Assembly: GCA_003597945.1 (NCBI GenBank)
Contig: QZJS01000039.1
Span: 1 to 44,342, forward strand
Reading direction: 5' to 3'
Length of the DNA: 44,342 nucleotides
Source: Desulfobacteraceae bacterium
Lineage (GTDB): Bacteria; Desulfobacterota; Desulfobacteria; Desulfobacterales; Desulfosalsimonadaceae
The stretch's first letter is position 1; every line of letters begins with the position of its first letter. Positions 17,871 through 25,579 of the stretch are shown here, one piece after another. A program made the position numbers and the translations under genes. The notes beneath the pieces were generated by a model. It was given only the letters and a program-made list of their open reading frames with translations, ran no database searches and was not told the origin of the DNA.

Positions 17871-20867
17871 ATGGCCCATCGACTTGAAATCACGCTAAAG
17901 TCGGGACTGTTTGATGCCGAAGGGGAAGGGGTCCGCCGCAAGGCCGGACGGTATTTCGGCATTGCGTTGGAATCGGTGAGAACCATCCAGATCCTCACCA
18001 TTGACGCGGCCCTGACGGACCGGCAGGCTGAAACCGTCCGGACGGAGATTTTTACCAATCCCGTTACCCAAGTATCCGCGTATACACCGCTTGCGATTGA
18101 ATTCGACTGGTGCATCTGGGTGGGATACCGGCCCGGAGTTAAGGATAATCCCGGCGCCACGGCTGTCGAGGCCATCGAGGATGTCCTGGGCATCCGGTTT
18201 TCGTCGGACCAGGGCGTATATACCTCCCGGCGCTATTGCCTTAAAGGCAAAAAATTGACCCAGGGCAGGGTTGAGCGCATCGCGGCCGAATTGCTGGCCA
18301 ACGACATCATCCAGCAGGTCCGGGTTTATGCCAAAGACGAATGGGACCCGGCCGAAGGCATCGGCATGGTTATCCCCAGGGTGCGCCTGGATCACCGGCC
18401 CACCCTTACCACCATTTCCATTGAAAGCGACGCAGTACTCAAGCAGATCAGCGATCAGCGCAACCTGGCGTTAAATGACAATGATATCCCCGTGATCCGG
18501 GCGTATTTTAATGATCCATCCGTACAAGCCCGGCGACGGGCCTTCGGGCTTGCCGAGCCCACGGACGTGGAACTGGAATATATTTCCCAGGCCCGCTCCG
18601 ACCATTGCAATCACAACACCTTTCAGGGGCTGTTCAAATACACGGATACCGGCACGGGAAAAACCGAAATCGTGGACAACCTTTTTAAATCCTATATCGA
18701 GGCCCCGACCCTGGCCCTGGCGAAAAAAAAGGATTGGGTGGTCTCCGTGCTCTGGGACAATGCCGGGGTGGGCCGGTTCGATGACAGCCATTACTACGTG
18801 ATCACCGGTGAAACCCATAATTCGCCTTCCAACATGGAAGCTTACGGTGGTGCCATCACCGGCATCGTGGGCGTTTATCGTGATCCTCTGGGCACCGGAA
18901 AAGGCTCCCGGCTGGTCATGGGCAGCTACGGGTTCTGCGTAGGCCACCGGGATTACGACGGCGATCTTTCGCCCCGGCTTCATCCGCGCCGCCTGCTTGA
19001 CGGCGTCATCGAGGGAGTCAGGGACGGGGGGAACAAGAGCGGCATCCCCACTACCTTCGGCCAGGTGGTGTTTCATCCCGGATACATGGGCAAATGTCTG
19101 GTCTATGTCACGGCCGTTGGCCTGATGCCCGCCGTGGTGGGCGGTTTTCCGGCCGATCAGAAGGCCACTTCCCCTGGAGAGTTGATTTTTATGTGCGGGG
19201 GCCGGGTGGGCAAGGACGGTATTCATGGCGTCACCGCCTCATCCGAGACTTTTTCCGAACATACCCCGGCAGGCCATGTGCAGATCGGCGATCCCTACAC
19301 CCAGAAAAAAATGCATGATTTTCTGTTGGAAGCCCGGGACCTGGATCTGATACGATTCATCACCGACAACGGCGGGGGCGGACTGTCATCTTCGGTGGGT
19401 GAATCGGCCCGGGATTCCGGCGGATGCGAGGTATGGCTGGAAAAGGTGCCGCTTAAATACGAAGGCCTGGACCAATGGGAAGTATGGGTGTCCGAATCCC
19501 AGGAGCGGATGACCGTGGCAGTGCATCCCGACCATGCCGAGGCGTTTTTAAATCTATCGAAAAAACACGCGGTGGAAAGCACGGTCATTGGCCGCTACAC
19601 CGATTCCGGCGTCCTGCACATCACCTATGAAGGAAAAACCTGCGCCTGCATTGATATGGATTTTTTAAAATCCGGATTTCCCCAATGGGAATTTGACGCC
19701 CAATGGCGATCCCCTCAAGACCGTGGCATGATCGAGCCGGTGATCGGCGAACCTTCGGATTATGGCGCGTTGTTGCTCGACATGATGGCCCGGCCCAACA
19801 TCTGCTCAAAGGAATGGATTACCCGGCAGTACGATCATGAAGTCCAGGGTGGTTCCGTGATCAAGCCCCTGGTGGGTCGATACCGGGATATCAACAGCGA
19901 CGCGGCCGTAATCCGGCCGGTGCTGACCTCGGAACGCGGGCTGGTGTTTGCCCAGGCCATTCTGCCTTGGTATTCGGCCATTGATGCTTTTCACATGACC
20001 GCCTGTACCATTGACGAGGCCATGCGGCGCATGGTTGCCGTGGGCGGCGATCCTGCCCATATCGGCGGCGTGGATAATTTCTGCTGGCCCAATATCGGGT
20101 ATCATCCGGAAAAAAATCCTGACGGCAAATTCAAGGCGGCACAATTGGTGCGCTCCTGCCGGGCTCTGGCGGAAACCTGCCTGGCCTACGGCATTCCCTT
20201 GCTTTCCGGAAAAGACAGCATGTATGTGGACGGGCATCTTCCCGGCGCCTACGGCGAAACCCACAAGGTGTCGGCCCTGGAATCCCTTCAGTTTTCCGCC
20301 ATCGGCGTGACGGCCGATATCAACGCGTGCGTGACATTGGATCTCAAGGTCCCCGGCGATCGGCTCTATATGATCGGCGAGACAAGAGATGAATGCGGCG
20401 CGTCTGAATATTACGACCGCTTCGGATATGTGGGCGTCAATGCGCCCAGAGTCGACGCGGCCCGCTTCCTTCCCAGGTACACCGCTCTGCACGCGGCCAT
20501 GGGGAAGGGGCTTGTATCAGCAGCCCACGGCATTTATCGCGGCGGATTGGGGGTTCACCTGGCCATGATGGCGATGGCCGGGGACCTGGGTCTGGCCGTT
20601 GACCTCGACGACGTTCCCTCTGATTCCGGAATGCGGGCCGACAAGATCCTGTTTTCGGAATCCGCGGGCCGCATGCTCGTCGCCGTTGCCCCGGAACATG
20701 CCGCTGAATTTGAAACCGTCTTTTCCGGCCTGCCCCTGGCTTGCATCGGCACGGTCACGGAAAAACCCGTGCTGGAAATCCGGGCGGGAAAAACAAAACC
20801 CCTGGCAAGGGTACCGGTATCCAAACTGAAAACTGCCTGGAAAAAACCCTTCGGAGGCCTGATATGA
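17871..20867 (+). CDS. purL: Phosphoribosylformylglycinamidine synthase, synthetase subunit
   Basis: PurL makes FGAM from FGAR, ATP and ammonia in purine synthesis. The first about 155 residues look like two tandem PurS-like units (1-72 and 80-155). The catalytic core follows with RSDHCNHNTF (about 242-251), TGETHNSPSNMEAYGGA, DNGGGGLSSSVGESARD and LSGKDSMYVDG. The ATG at 17871 with GGCGAAGAG upstream gives 998 residues. A frame opening at 17760 would begin inside the palindromic element and is rejected. The glutaminase is supplied by purQ, whose start overlaps the stop by 4 nt. Confidence 0.96.
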   Translation: MAHRLEITLKSGLFDAEGEGVRRKAGRYFGIALESVRTIQILTIDAALTDRQAETVRTEIFTNPVTQVSAYTPLAIEFDWCIWVGYRPGVKDNPGATAVEAIEDVLGIRFSSDQGVYTSRRYCLKGKKLTQGRVERIAAELLANDIIQQVRVYAKDEWDPAEGIGMVIPRVRLDHRPTLTTISIESDAVLKQISDQRNLALNDNDIPVIRAYFNDPSVQARRRAFGLAEPTDVELEYISQARSDHCNHNTFQGLFKYTDTGTGKTEIVDNLFKSYIEAPTLALAKKKDWVVSVLWDNAGVGRFDDSHYYVITGETHNSPSNMEAYGGAITGIVGVYRDPLGTGKGSRLVMGSYGFCVGHRDYDGDLSPRLHPRRLLDGVIEGVRDGGNKSGIPTTFGQVVFHPGYMGKCLVYVTAVGLMPAVVGGFPADQKATSPGELIFMCGGRVGKDGIHGVTASSETFSEHTPAGHVQIGDPYTQKKMHDFLLEARDLDLIRFITDNGGGGLSSSVGESARDSGGCEVWLEKVPLKYEGLDQWEVWVSESQERMTVAVHPDHAEAFLNLSKKHAVESTVIGRYTDSGVLHITYEGKTCACIDMDFLKSGFPQWEFDAQWRSPQDRGMIEPVIGEPSDYGALLLDMMARPNICSKEWITRQYDHEVQGGSVIKPLVGRYRDINSDAAVIRPVLTSERGLVFAQAILPWYSAIDAFHMTACTIDEAMRRMVAVGGDPAHIGGVDNFCWPNIGYHPEKNPDGKFKAAQLVRSCRALAETCLAYGIPLLSGKDSMYVDGHLPGAYGETHKVSALESLQFSAIGVTADINACVTLDLKVPGDRLYMIGETRDECGASEYYDRFGYVGVNAPRVDAARFLPRYTALHAAMGKGLVSAAHGIYRGGLGVHLAMMAMAGDLGLAVDLDDVPSDSGMRADKILFSESAGRMLVAVAPEHAAEFETVFSGLPLACIGTVTEKPVLEIRAGKTKPLARVPVSKLKTAWKKPFGGLI

Positions 20868-21679
20868 AACGGGTGCGCGCCTTAGTCCTTACCGGATACG
20901 GGCTGAACTGCGATATTGAAACCGCCCATGCGCTTGAACTGGCCGGGGCCGACGCAACGCGGGTCCATATCAACGCCGTCATCGACGGCTCGACCACTAT
21001 CGATGATTATCAGATCATGGTGTTTGTGGGCGGATTCAGTTGGGGGGATGACCACGGCGCGGGCGTGATCCAGGCCGTTCGCATGAAAAACAACGCCGGG
21101 GAACGGCTGACCCGGTTTGTGGAAAAGGGAAATTTGGTACTGGGTATCTGCAACGGGTTTCAGACCCTGGTCAATCTCGGCCTGCTGCCCGGCCTGGATG
21201 GGGATTATCAAAGGCGTTTGGTGGCTCTGACATTTAATGACTGCGGCAATTTCAGGGACGACTGGGTCCATTTGACCATAAACGCGCAAACCCCGTGCGT
21301 GTTTACCCGTGGACTGGACCGCATTGATCTGCCCGTGCGCCACGGCGAGGGCAAGTTCATCGCCGATGACGCCGTGCTGGATCGCCTGGTTTCCGGCAAC
21401 CAGATCGTCTGCCGTTATGCCCTGCCGGACGGTTCCCCGGCCGCCGGCGCGTTTCCCGAAAATCCCAACGGATCAGTCATAGATATCGCCGGCATCTGCG
21501 ATCCCACCGGCCGGGTTTTCGGTCTCATGCCCCACCCGGAAGCCTTCAACCATTTCACCAATCATCCCCACTGGACCCGCATCAATCAGCAGATCCGACG
21601 CGGCCTGGCCGATCCCCAATCCCGGCCCGTCACCGGCATCCGCATGTTTGAAAATGCGGTGCGCTTTCTGGGGTCTTAA
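20864..21679 (+). CDS. purQ: Phosphoribosylformylglycinamidine synthase, glutaminase subunit
   Basis: PurQ is a class I glutamine amidotransferase that feeds ammonia to PurL. The nucleophile is C96 in LGICNGFQ, and the H224/E226 pair is in LMPHPEAFNHF. The start is an ATGA overlap with purL (translational coupling), with CGGAGGCC upstream, giving 271 residues. This is longer than the small PurQ of the PurS/PurL/PurQ type (about 225-230) and resembles the glutaminase domain of large fused PurL. Confidence 0.95.
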   Translation: MKRVRALVLTGYGLNCDIETAHALELAGADATRVHINAVIDGSTTIDDYQIMVFVGGFSWGDDHGAGVIQAVRMKNNAGERLTRFVEKGNLVLGICNGFQTLVNLGLLPGLDGDYQRRLVALTFNDCGNFRDDWVHLTINAQTPCVFTRGLDRIDLPVRHGEGKFIADDAVLDRLVSGNQIVCRYALPDGSPAAGAFPENPNGSVIDIAGICDPTGRVFGLMPHPEAFNHFTNHPHWTRINQQIRRGLADPQSRPVTGIRMFENAVRFLGS

Positions 21680-21730
21680 ACTCTGTTTCCAGTGGCATTG
21701 TTTGCATGTCTCCCGTGGATTTCTTCGCCT

Positions 21731-22240
21731 TTAGCGCTCGGGGAATGCGGCGGTATTCCGGAACATCGGCTGGTCGTTCATAAACGCCACCTGTTCTGCC
21801 GCGTGACACGTCATGCAGGCTGCACGTGCGGTAAGAAAGGCCTCGGCGGAGGCTTTTCCTTTATCTTTTGATAAAATGGCTTCCTCTGCGGATCGCCAGG
21901 GACCATTGAGGAACAAGGCATCCGCATGGGCCTTGCGCGCCGGCCGTCTCAGATAGCCAAGTTCAATGGCATCCTTGATTTTTTTCCAGTGGTAGTTCGC
22001 CAGATCAAAATTACCGTCGGTTATGGCGTCGTAAGTCCGCAGATACCGTTCACCCACAATCTGCATGGCCCCGGAAAACCCGCCGAACATTTTTTCGATA
22101 AGCGTAAACCTTTCCGCATCATCTGCGGCATCTTTGAGCCAGTTGTCGCTTTTTTTCGGGGCTTCCTGTGCGATGGCAAAACAGGCAAGGCCGCCACATA
22201 CAAAAGCAACAGCAATCAGAAGTATCCAAATGCGCCTCAT
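21731..22240 (-). CDS. Secreted monohaem c-type cytochrome-like protein
   Basis: A 169-residue protein with a signal peptide (residues 1-24, cleavage likely after CFAIA) and one haem c attachment site CMTCH (142-146) close to the C-terminus. The mature part is mostly predicted helix. A CxxCH near the end of a helical protein of this size recalls cytochrome c', but the first-helix features are not obvious, so the call stays generic. It would be exported and receive haem in the periplasm. A GGAGAT site precedes the ATG. It is alone on its strand, convergent with purQ. Confidence 0.7.
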   Translation of the reverse strand: MRRIWILLIAVAFVCGGLACFAIAQEAPKKSDNWLKDAADDAERFTLIEKMFGGFSGAMQIVGERYLRTYDAITDGNFDLANYHWKKIKDAIELGYLRRPARKAHADALFLNGPWRSAEEAILSKDKGKASAEAFLTARAACMTCHAAEQVAFMNDQPMFRNTAAFPER

Positions 22241-22241
22241 A

Positions 22242-22521
22242 TCGATCTCCTTTTCAGTAATGTTGATGTAATAAGCATCGGCATCATTTCGGCATCAATC
22301 CGGTTAGAATACAAGAATTTAATTTCGACGATTATGTCGCATCCATTCATGATTTGTCGAGAGTAAATGTTTTTTATTCCGTGACAAATTTATATTAACA
22401 TATGATTTTATTAATTATTTTAAAAATGAAAATCTTGGCATGCTTATTGAAAATGTATTGAACCAGTGATCGAATGATCGAAACCAACAAATCATAAACC
22501 AATAACCAGAAGGAGAAAAAA
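22242..22521. other. 280-nt AT-rich divergent regulatory gap
   Basis: The gap separates the cytochrome-like gene (minus) from the Gly/Asn-rich secreted protein gene (plus) and should contain both promoters. It is strongly AT-rich from 22380 to 22460. No ORF or known RNA is seen. A sigma54-like site is listed separately. Confidence 0.5.
22435..22451 (+). promoter_or_regulatory. Possible sigma54-type promoter
   Basis: TTGGCATG followed by four bases and TTGAA resembles the -24/-12 consensus TGGCACG-N4-TTGCW, with GG at 22437-22438 ten bases before GA at 22449-22450. The -12 dinucleotide is GA rather than GC, which weakens the call. It lies about 70 nt upstream of the Gly/Asn-rich protein start. 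Confidence 0.28.
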
Positions 22522-22941
22522 ATGAGAAACATCAAGTTCGTCGCAATCGTTACTTTCACGGCATTAACGCTTTTTATCATGGGTCCGGCAGCCTTTGCCG
22601 GAAACAAAGGAGTCATGATTCAGGGCCTTGGTGACGGGGCCGGCAACCGTGTGTCTTCCGTGGCCGATGATGCCGAACTGCTTGTGTCCGCGAATCAGAC
22701 GCGCACGAAAGATAGAAAAAAAGACGGGTCTTGCCTTCTGCCGATGACCGACACCCGGCCTGATTCCATGATTATGGCAAAAAGCGGTAAAGGCAAGGGC
22801 GGCGGCAAACGCAGTGGAAAAGGTTCTGGCAACGGTCCGGGTTCCGGTAACGGCCCGGGTAATGGTACGGGCAACAACGGCGCCGGTCCAAAAGACGGCT
22901 CCGGCAACGGCAATAAATTCGGCGACTGCATTAACAGTTAA
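22522..22941 (+). CDS. Secreted Gly/Asn/Lys-rich low-complexity protein
   Basis: A 139-residue protein with a clear signal peptide (1-26, ending GPAAFA) and a strong ribosome binding site AGAAGGAG. Residues 27-85 are polar with one cysteine near 71. Residues 86-135 consist of short Gly-rich steps such as GKGSGNGPG and GPGNGTGN and end with a second cysteine before the C-terminus (FGDCINS). I do not recognise a named family; similar GPGDGTGN-type tails occur in exported deltaproteobacterial proteins of unknown role. A cell-surface or periplasmic location is inferred from the signal peptide. Confidence 0.72.
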   Translation: MRNIKFVAIVTFTALTLFIMGPAAFAGNKGVMIQGLGDGAGNRVSSVADDAELLVSANQTRTKDRKKDGSCLLPMTDTRPDSMIMAKSGKGKGGGKRSGKGSGNGPGSGNGPGNGTGNNGAGPKDGSGNGNKFGDCINS

Positions 22942-22957
22942 ACTTATGTGAAATATC

Positions 22958-22997
22958 GCTTTCCGGCGGCATGGCGCGCCCGGGGCCGCCGGAAAGC
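22958..22997. terminator. Bidirectional hairpin between convergent genes
   Basis: GCTTTCCGGCGGC (22958-22970) and GCCGCCGGAAAGC (22985-22997) are a perfect 13-bp inverted repeat with a 14-nt loop, located between the Gly/Asn-rich protein gene and the convergent methyltransferase gene. Only three T follow on the plus strand, so termination strength is uncertain. Confidence 0.55.
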
Positions 22998-23004
22998 TTT
23001 CGCC

Positions 23005-24045
23005 TCAATTCGGTTTATCCATCGGCCGGTATCCGGTAAACGCACAATAATTATTGCCCGGTATGAGCCCGGTCGCCAAATTATCCACAAATCCCGCTTC
23101 GGCAAACTGTCGGAGCATTTCATCCTTATCCGGCAGCCGCCCCCAACCATTCGTAGTGGAATGAATCAAGTTCACCAGTTCAAACTCGATGCCGCCGTTT
23201 GCGCATCCCGTGGTCAGGATAAGTTGACCGTTGGGCTTTAAAAGGCTTCGCAGATGCTTGAGCAGTCCAACGCGCTCTTCAACGGGGAAATAATAAATAT
23301 TGTTATATAATGTCGCCATGTCGAACAAATCATCGGTTCGAAAATCCCTGACGTCGGCAACCGTTATTTTTACGCGATCCCCGAGCCCGCGCGTCTCAAC
23401 ATTGTTTCGGGCGGCTTCGGCCACATGCTCATCGAGTTCCAGTCCGACGGCATTGAGGCGTTTGCGCCTTTTTGCCGCGTAAATGATATAGCCCCCGTAT
23501 CCGCAACCGACTTCCAGTAAGCGAATGGCATCTGATCGGGTGAGGATGCGGTCAATCAGTTCGAACAGGAAAGGTTCAAGGGATCGGCTTGAACGGGCGA
23601 TGATGTCTCCGTATTCGCTATGTGGACCGGCGGAATCCCATAAAAAGCCCTGTTCCAGTTTTGCGGGTGTCTGTGTGATATAAAGGTGATGAAGACCGGC
23701 AACTTCGCGCACCAGGGCGCGGATGGCGTCATTTTCCGGATCGGCCAGTTTTTTTGCCAGAAAACCGCGAAGCGAATAGCCCGCTTCATTTTTTTTCAAA
23801 AGGCCCAGATGAACGCCAAGGCCGAGCCAGGCTTCGGTCGCGTCGCGCAGGGCAGGGCTTTTGGAAAATCCGCCCTTAAGGCTTTCAATTCTGACAGGAC
23901 CTTTTGCCAGTTGCTCCAGAATGGCCGTATCTGCCATGGAGGCATAAAAGCTGAGGCGATAGAAATGGGTAAACAGGGATTTAAGGCCAAGCAGCACCAG
24001 CAGCTTCCCGCCTTTTGCCAATGAAACGGCAGTATTTATGTTCAT
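23005..24045 (-). CDS. Class I SAM-dependent methyltransferase
   Basis: This 346-residue protein has an N-terminal helical/winged-helix part (about 30-100) like that of dimerising small-molecule methyltransferases, then a Rossmann domain with motif I LEVGCGYGGY (177-186), the acidic GLELD after the second strand, and VADVRDF. The substrate is not evident. It is preceded by GGAGGAAAGG and lies 130 nt after the membrane protein gene in the TetR-headed group. A mixed C/G-rich inverted repeat near 24102-24132 sits in that gap and could reduce readthrough. Confidence 0.85.
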   Translation of the reverse strand: MNINTAVSLAKGGKLLVLLGLKSLFTHFYRLSFYASMADTAILEQLAKGPVRIESLKGGFSKSPALRDATEAWLGLGVHLGLLKKNEAGYSLRGFLAKKLADPENDAIRALVREVAGLHHLYITQTPAKLEQGFLWDSAGPHSEYGDIIARSSRSLEPFLFELIDRILTRSDAIRLLEVGCGYGGYIIYAAKRRKRLNAVGLELDEHVAEAARNNVETRGLGDRVKITVADVRDFRTDDLFDMATLYNNIYYFPVEERVGLLKHLRSLLKPNGQLILTTGCANGGIEFELVNLIHSTTNGWGRLPDKDEMLRQFAEAGFVDNLATGLIPGNNYCAFTGYRPMDKPN

Positions 24046-24175
24046 CAGCCTTTCCTCCTGTTGTCATTTGCCGCGGCATGGCCTGTGTATGCGGTAACTA
24101 TCCCCGCCCGGGCCTGGTTGCACCGGACGGGGAAGGGCTTTTCAGAAATGTTAAATAGAGGAAGTTGCCCGGGAT

Positions 24176-24829
24176 CTAATAGTTCCAGCCGAAAAACCCG
24201 AAGGCGAGGATATTCATGATCGCCGGCACGGCGTAGATAATGCTCAGGGTGATGATTTTATTTTTCATGGATTTTAAACTGATCACCAGAATGATGGCGC
24301 AGAAGAAGTGGAAGTACCCGAAGAAAAAGATCAGCCAGATGCCTTTGAAGGAAAGAAACCAGAAGGGGTATTCCCAGACCAGATGACCGCCGATATTGAG
24401 AAGACATTCAACAAACACGGCAAACGCTGAAAAACCGATCGCCCAGAACCATTTTTCCGGAATGCCCATGATTTTTTCCGTGGTGCTCTCCGAAAGGGTG
24501 TGGTAATAGACAAGGCCCGCCAGCAGGAACATGAAGATGATTTCAATGTTCCAGCCCACCATCACCCGAAGCGCGGTATCGCCGGGAGTGGTCCAGAAGG
24601 CCGACCGCTGGGTGAAGTGCATGACCCAGCCGTTCCATGTTTCATTGAAAAAATCCACGCCGAACAGGGTAAGCCCCGCAAATACGGCGTTCCAGTTGCC
24701 CGAAGTCCGTGCCGCTTTAATTTCTTTGGCATAAATATACATCACGATCATGAGCAGCGGTATGACATACCATTTCACCATTGAAAGATCTCTTATGCCG
24801 TCTAACGCTTGAATCGTTGCTTCAGTCAT
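24176..24829 (-). CDS. Multi-pass membrane protein of unknown function
   Basis: The 217-residue protein has about six or seven predicted membrane segments (for example 18-34, 92-108, 129-147, 158-184, 190-212). Polar residues within or near the segments include DFFNETWNGW and GYFHFFCA with histidines and tryptophans. I do not recognise the family. GGGAGGAAGC lies before the ATG. It follows the tetR gene after 51 nt on the same strand, so it is probably controlled by that regulator. Confidence 0.75.
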   Translation of the reverse strand: MTEATIQALDGIRDLSMVKWYVIPLLMIVMYIYAKEIKAARTSGNWNAVFAGLTLFGVDFFNETWNGWVMHFTQRSAFWTTPGDTALRVMVGWNIEIIFMFLLAGLVYYHTLSESTTEKIMGIPEKWFWAIGFSAFAVFVECLLNIGGHLVWEYPFWFLSFKGIWLIFFFGYFHFFCAIILVISLKSMKNKIITLSIIYAVPAIMNILAFGFFGWNY

Positions 24830-24880
24830 CAGCTTCCCTCCTTGTGTTTGTGGTATGATAAATCGGGCAGAGGCCGAAAA

Positions 24881-25468
24881 TCATGAATGACTCCGGCACA
24901 GTCCCCGCAAAACAAGCGCCGTTCCTTCTTCGTACATGCGAAATGCCGAGACCCCCTCGGACTTGATGTAGGTTTTGATTAAAAACATGATGTAAACCGA
25001 AAACAGAAATTGCGTTGTATGGTCAACGTCGATATCGTAAAAGCGCCCTTCGTTTATTCCCTGGACGAGAATATCCTTGATCAGAAGCATGGCGCCCTGG
25101 TTGATTTCATAGAAGCGATCTTCGGCGGGGGTCAGGGTGAAAATGGCGGGGTCCATGATCAATATGGACCGCAATTCTTCGTCATCTGCCAGATATTGAA
25201 AGGATGTCAACGCCATGACCTTGAATTTTTCCACCACGTCGTTTTTTTCCGCGATGGCAGCGGCCACGGAGTCCCGCCACTGTTTCAATGCATGGCGGAT
25301 CGATTGCTCGTATAAATCCCGCTTGCTGGCCACATAGAAATAGAGATTGCTTTTGGTCATCCCCAGTTCCGCGGCCACATCCTCCACCGTGGTTTTTTTA
25401 TAGCCGTATCGGGAAAACAGCTTCAGGGCCGCGCGAAAGATGTCGTGTTTTTTGTGGCTTTTGGGCAT
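24881..25468 (-). CDS. TetR/AcrR family transcriptional regulator
   Basis: The 195-residue protein has a typical N-terminal DNA-binding domain: HDIFRAALKLFSRYGYKKTT followed by the helix-turn-helix VEDVAAELGMTKSNLYFYV (about 28-46) and ASKRDLYE. The C-terminal ligand-binding part is helical and its ligand is unknown. It probably represses its own promoter through the palindrome at 25476-25516 and controls the downstream membrane protein and methyltransferase genes. No strong Shine-Dalgarno sequence is seen at the start. Confidence 0.93.
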   Translation of the reverse strand: MPKSHKKHDIFRAALKLFSRYGYKKTTVEDVAAELGMTKSNLYFYVASKRDLYEQSIRHALKQWRDSVAAAIAEKNDVVEKFKVMALTSFQYLADDEELRSILIMDPAIFTLTPAEDRFYEINQGAMLLIKDILVQGINEGRFYDIDVDHTTQFLFSVYIMFLIKTYIKSEGVSAFRMYEEGTALVLRGLCRSHS

Positions 25469-25475
25469 GGCAATC

Positions 25476-25516
25476 TTGAATATTTGAATTATTGATTCAT
25501 TTGTTCAAATATTCAA
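25476..25516. promoter_or_regulatory. Operator-like perfect inverted repeat upstream of tetR
   Basis: TTGAATATTTGAA (25476-25488) and TTCAAATATTCAA (25504-25516) are perfect 13-nt inverted arms around a 15-nt AT-rich spacer, beginning 8 nt before the tetR start codon. The distal arm overlaps the predicted -10 region, so repressor binding would block RNA polymerase. Confidence 0.75.
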
Positions 25517-25535
25517 ATTGTTGATGGTTTGTCAA
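25507..25535 (-). promoter_or_regulatory. Promoter of the tetR operon
   Basis: On the minus strand a perfect TTGACA (complement of 25530-25535) is followed after 17 nt by ATATTT (complement of 25507-25512), or after 18 nt by TATTTG. Both -10 choices lie inside the distal arm of the operator. Confidence 0.6.
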
Positions 25536-25579
25536 TAAGAAAATTTCCACCAAAAATCTGTTGCGGGATGACTTTTATT

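Noticed and set aside
22522..22941. Gly/Asn-rich gene as a spurious low-complexity frame
   Set aside because: The signal peptide, the strong ribosome binding site and the following terminator-like hairpin support a real gene, so it was kept as a feature.
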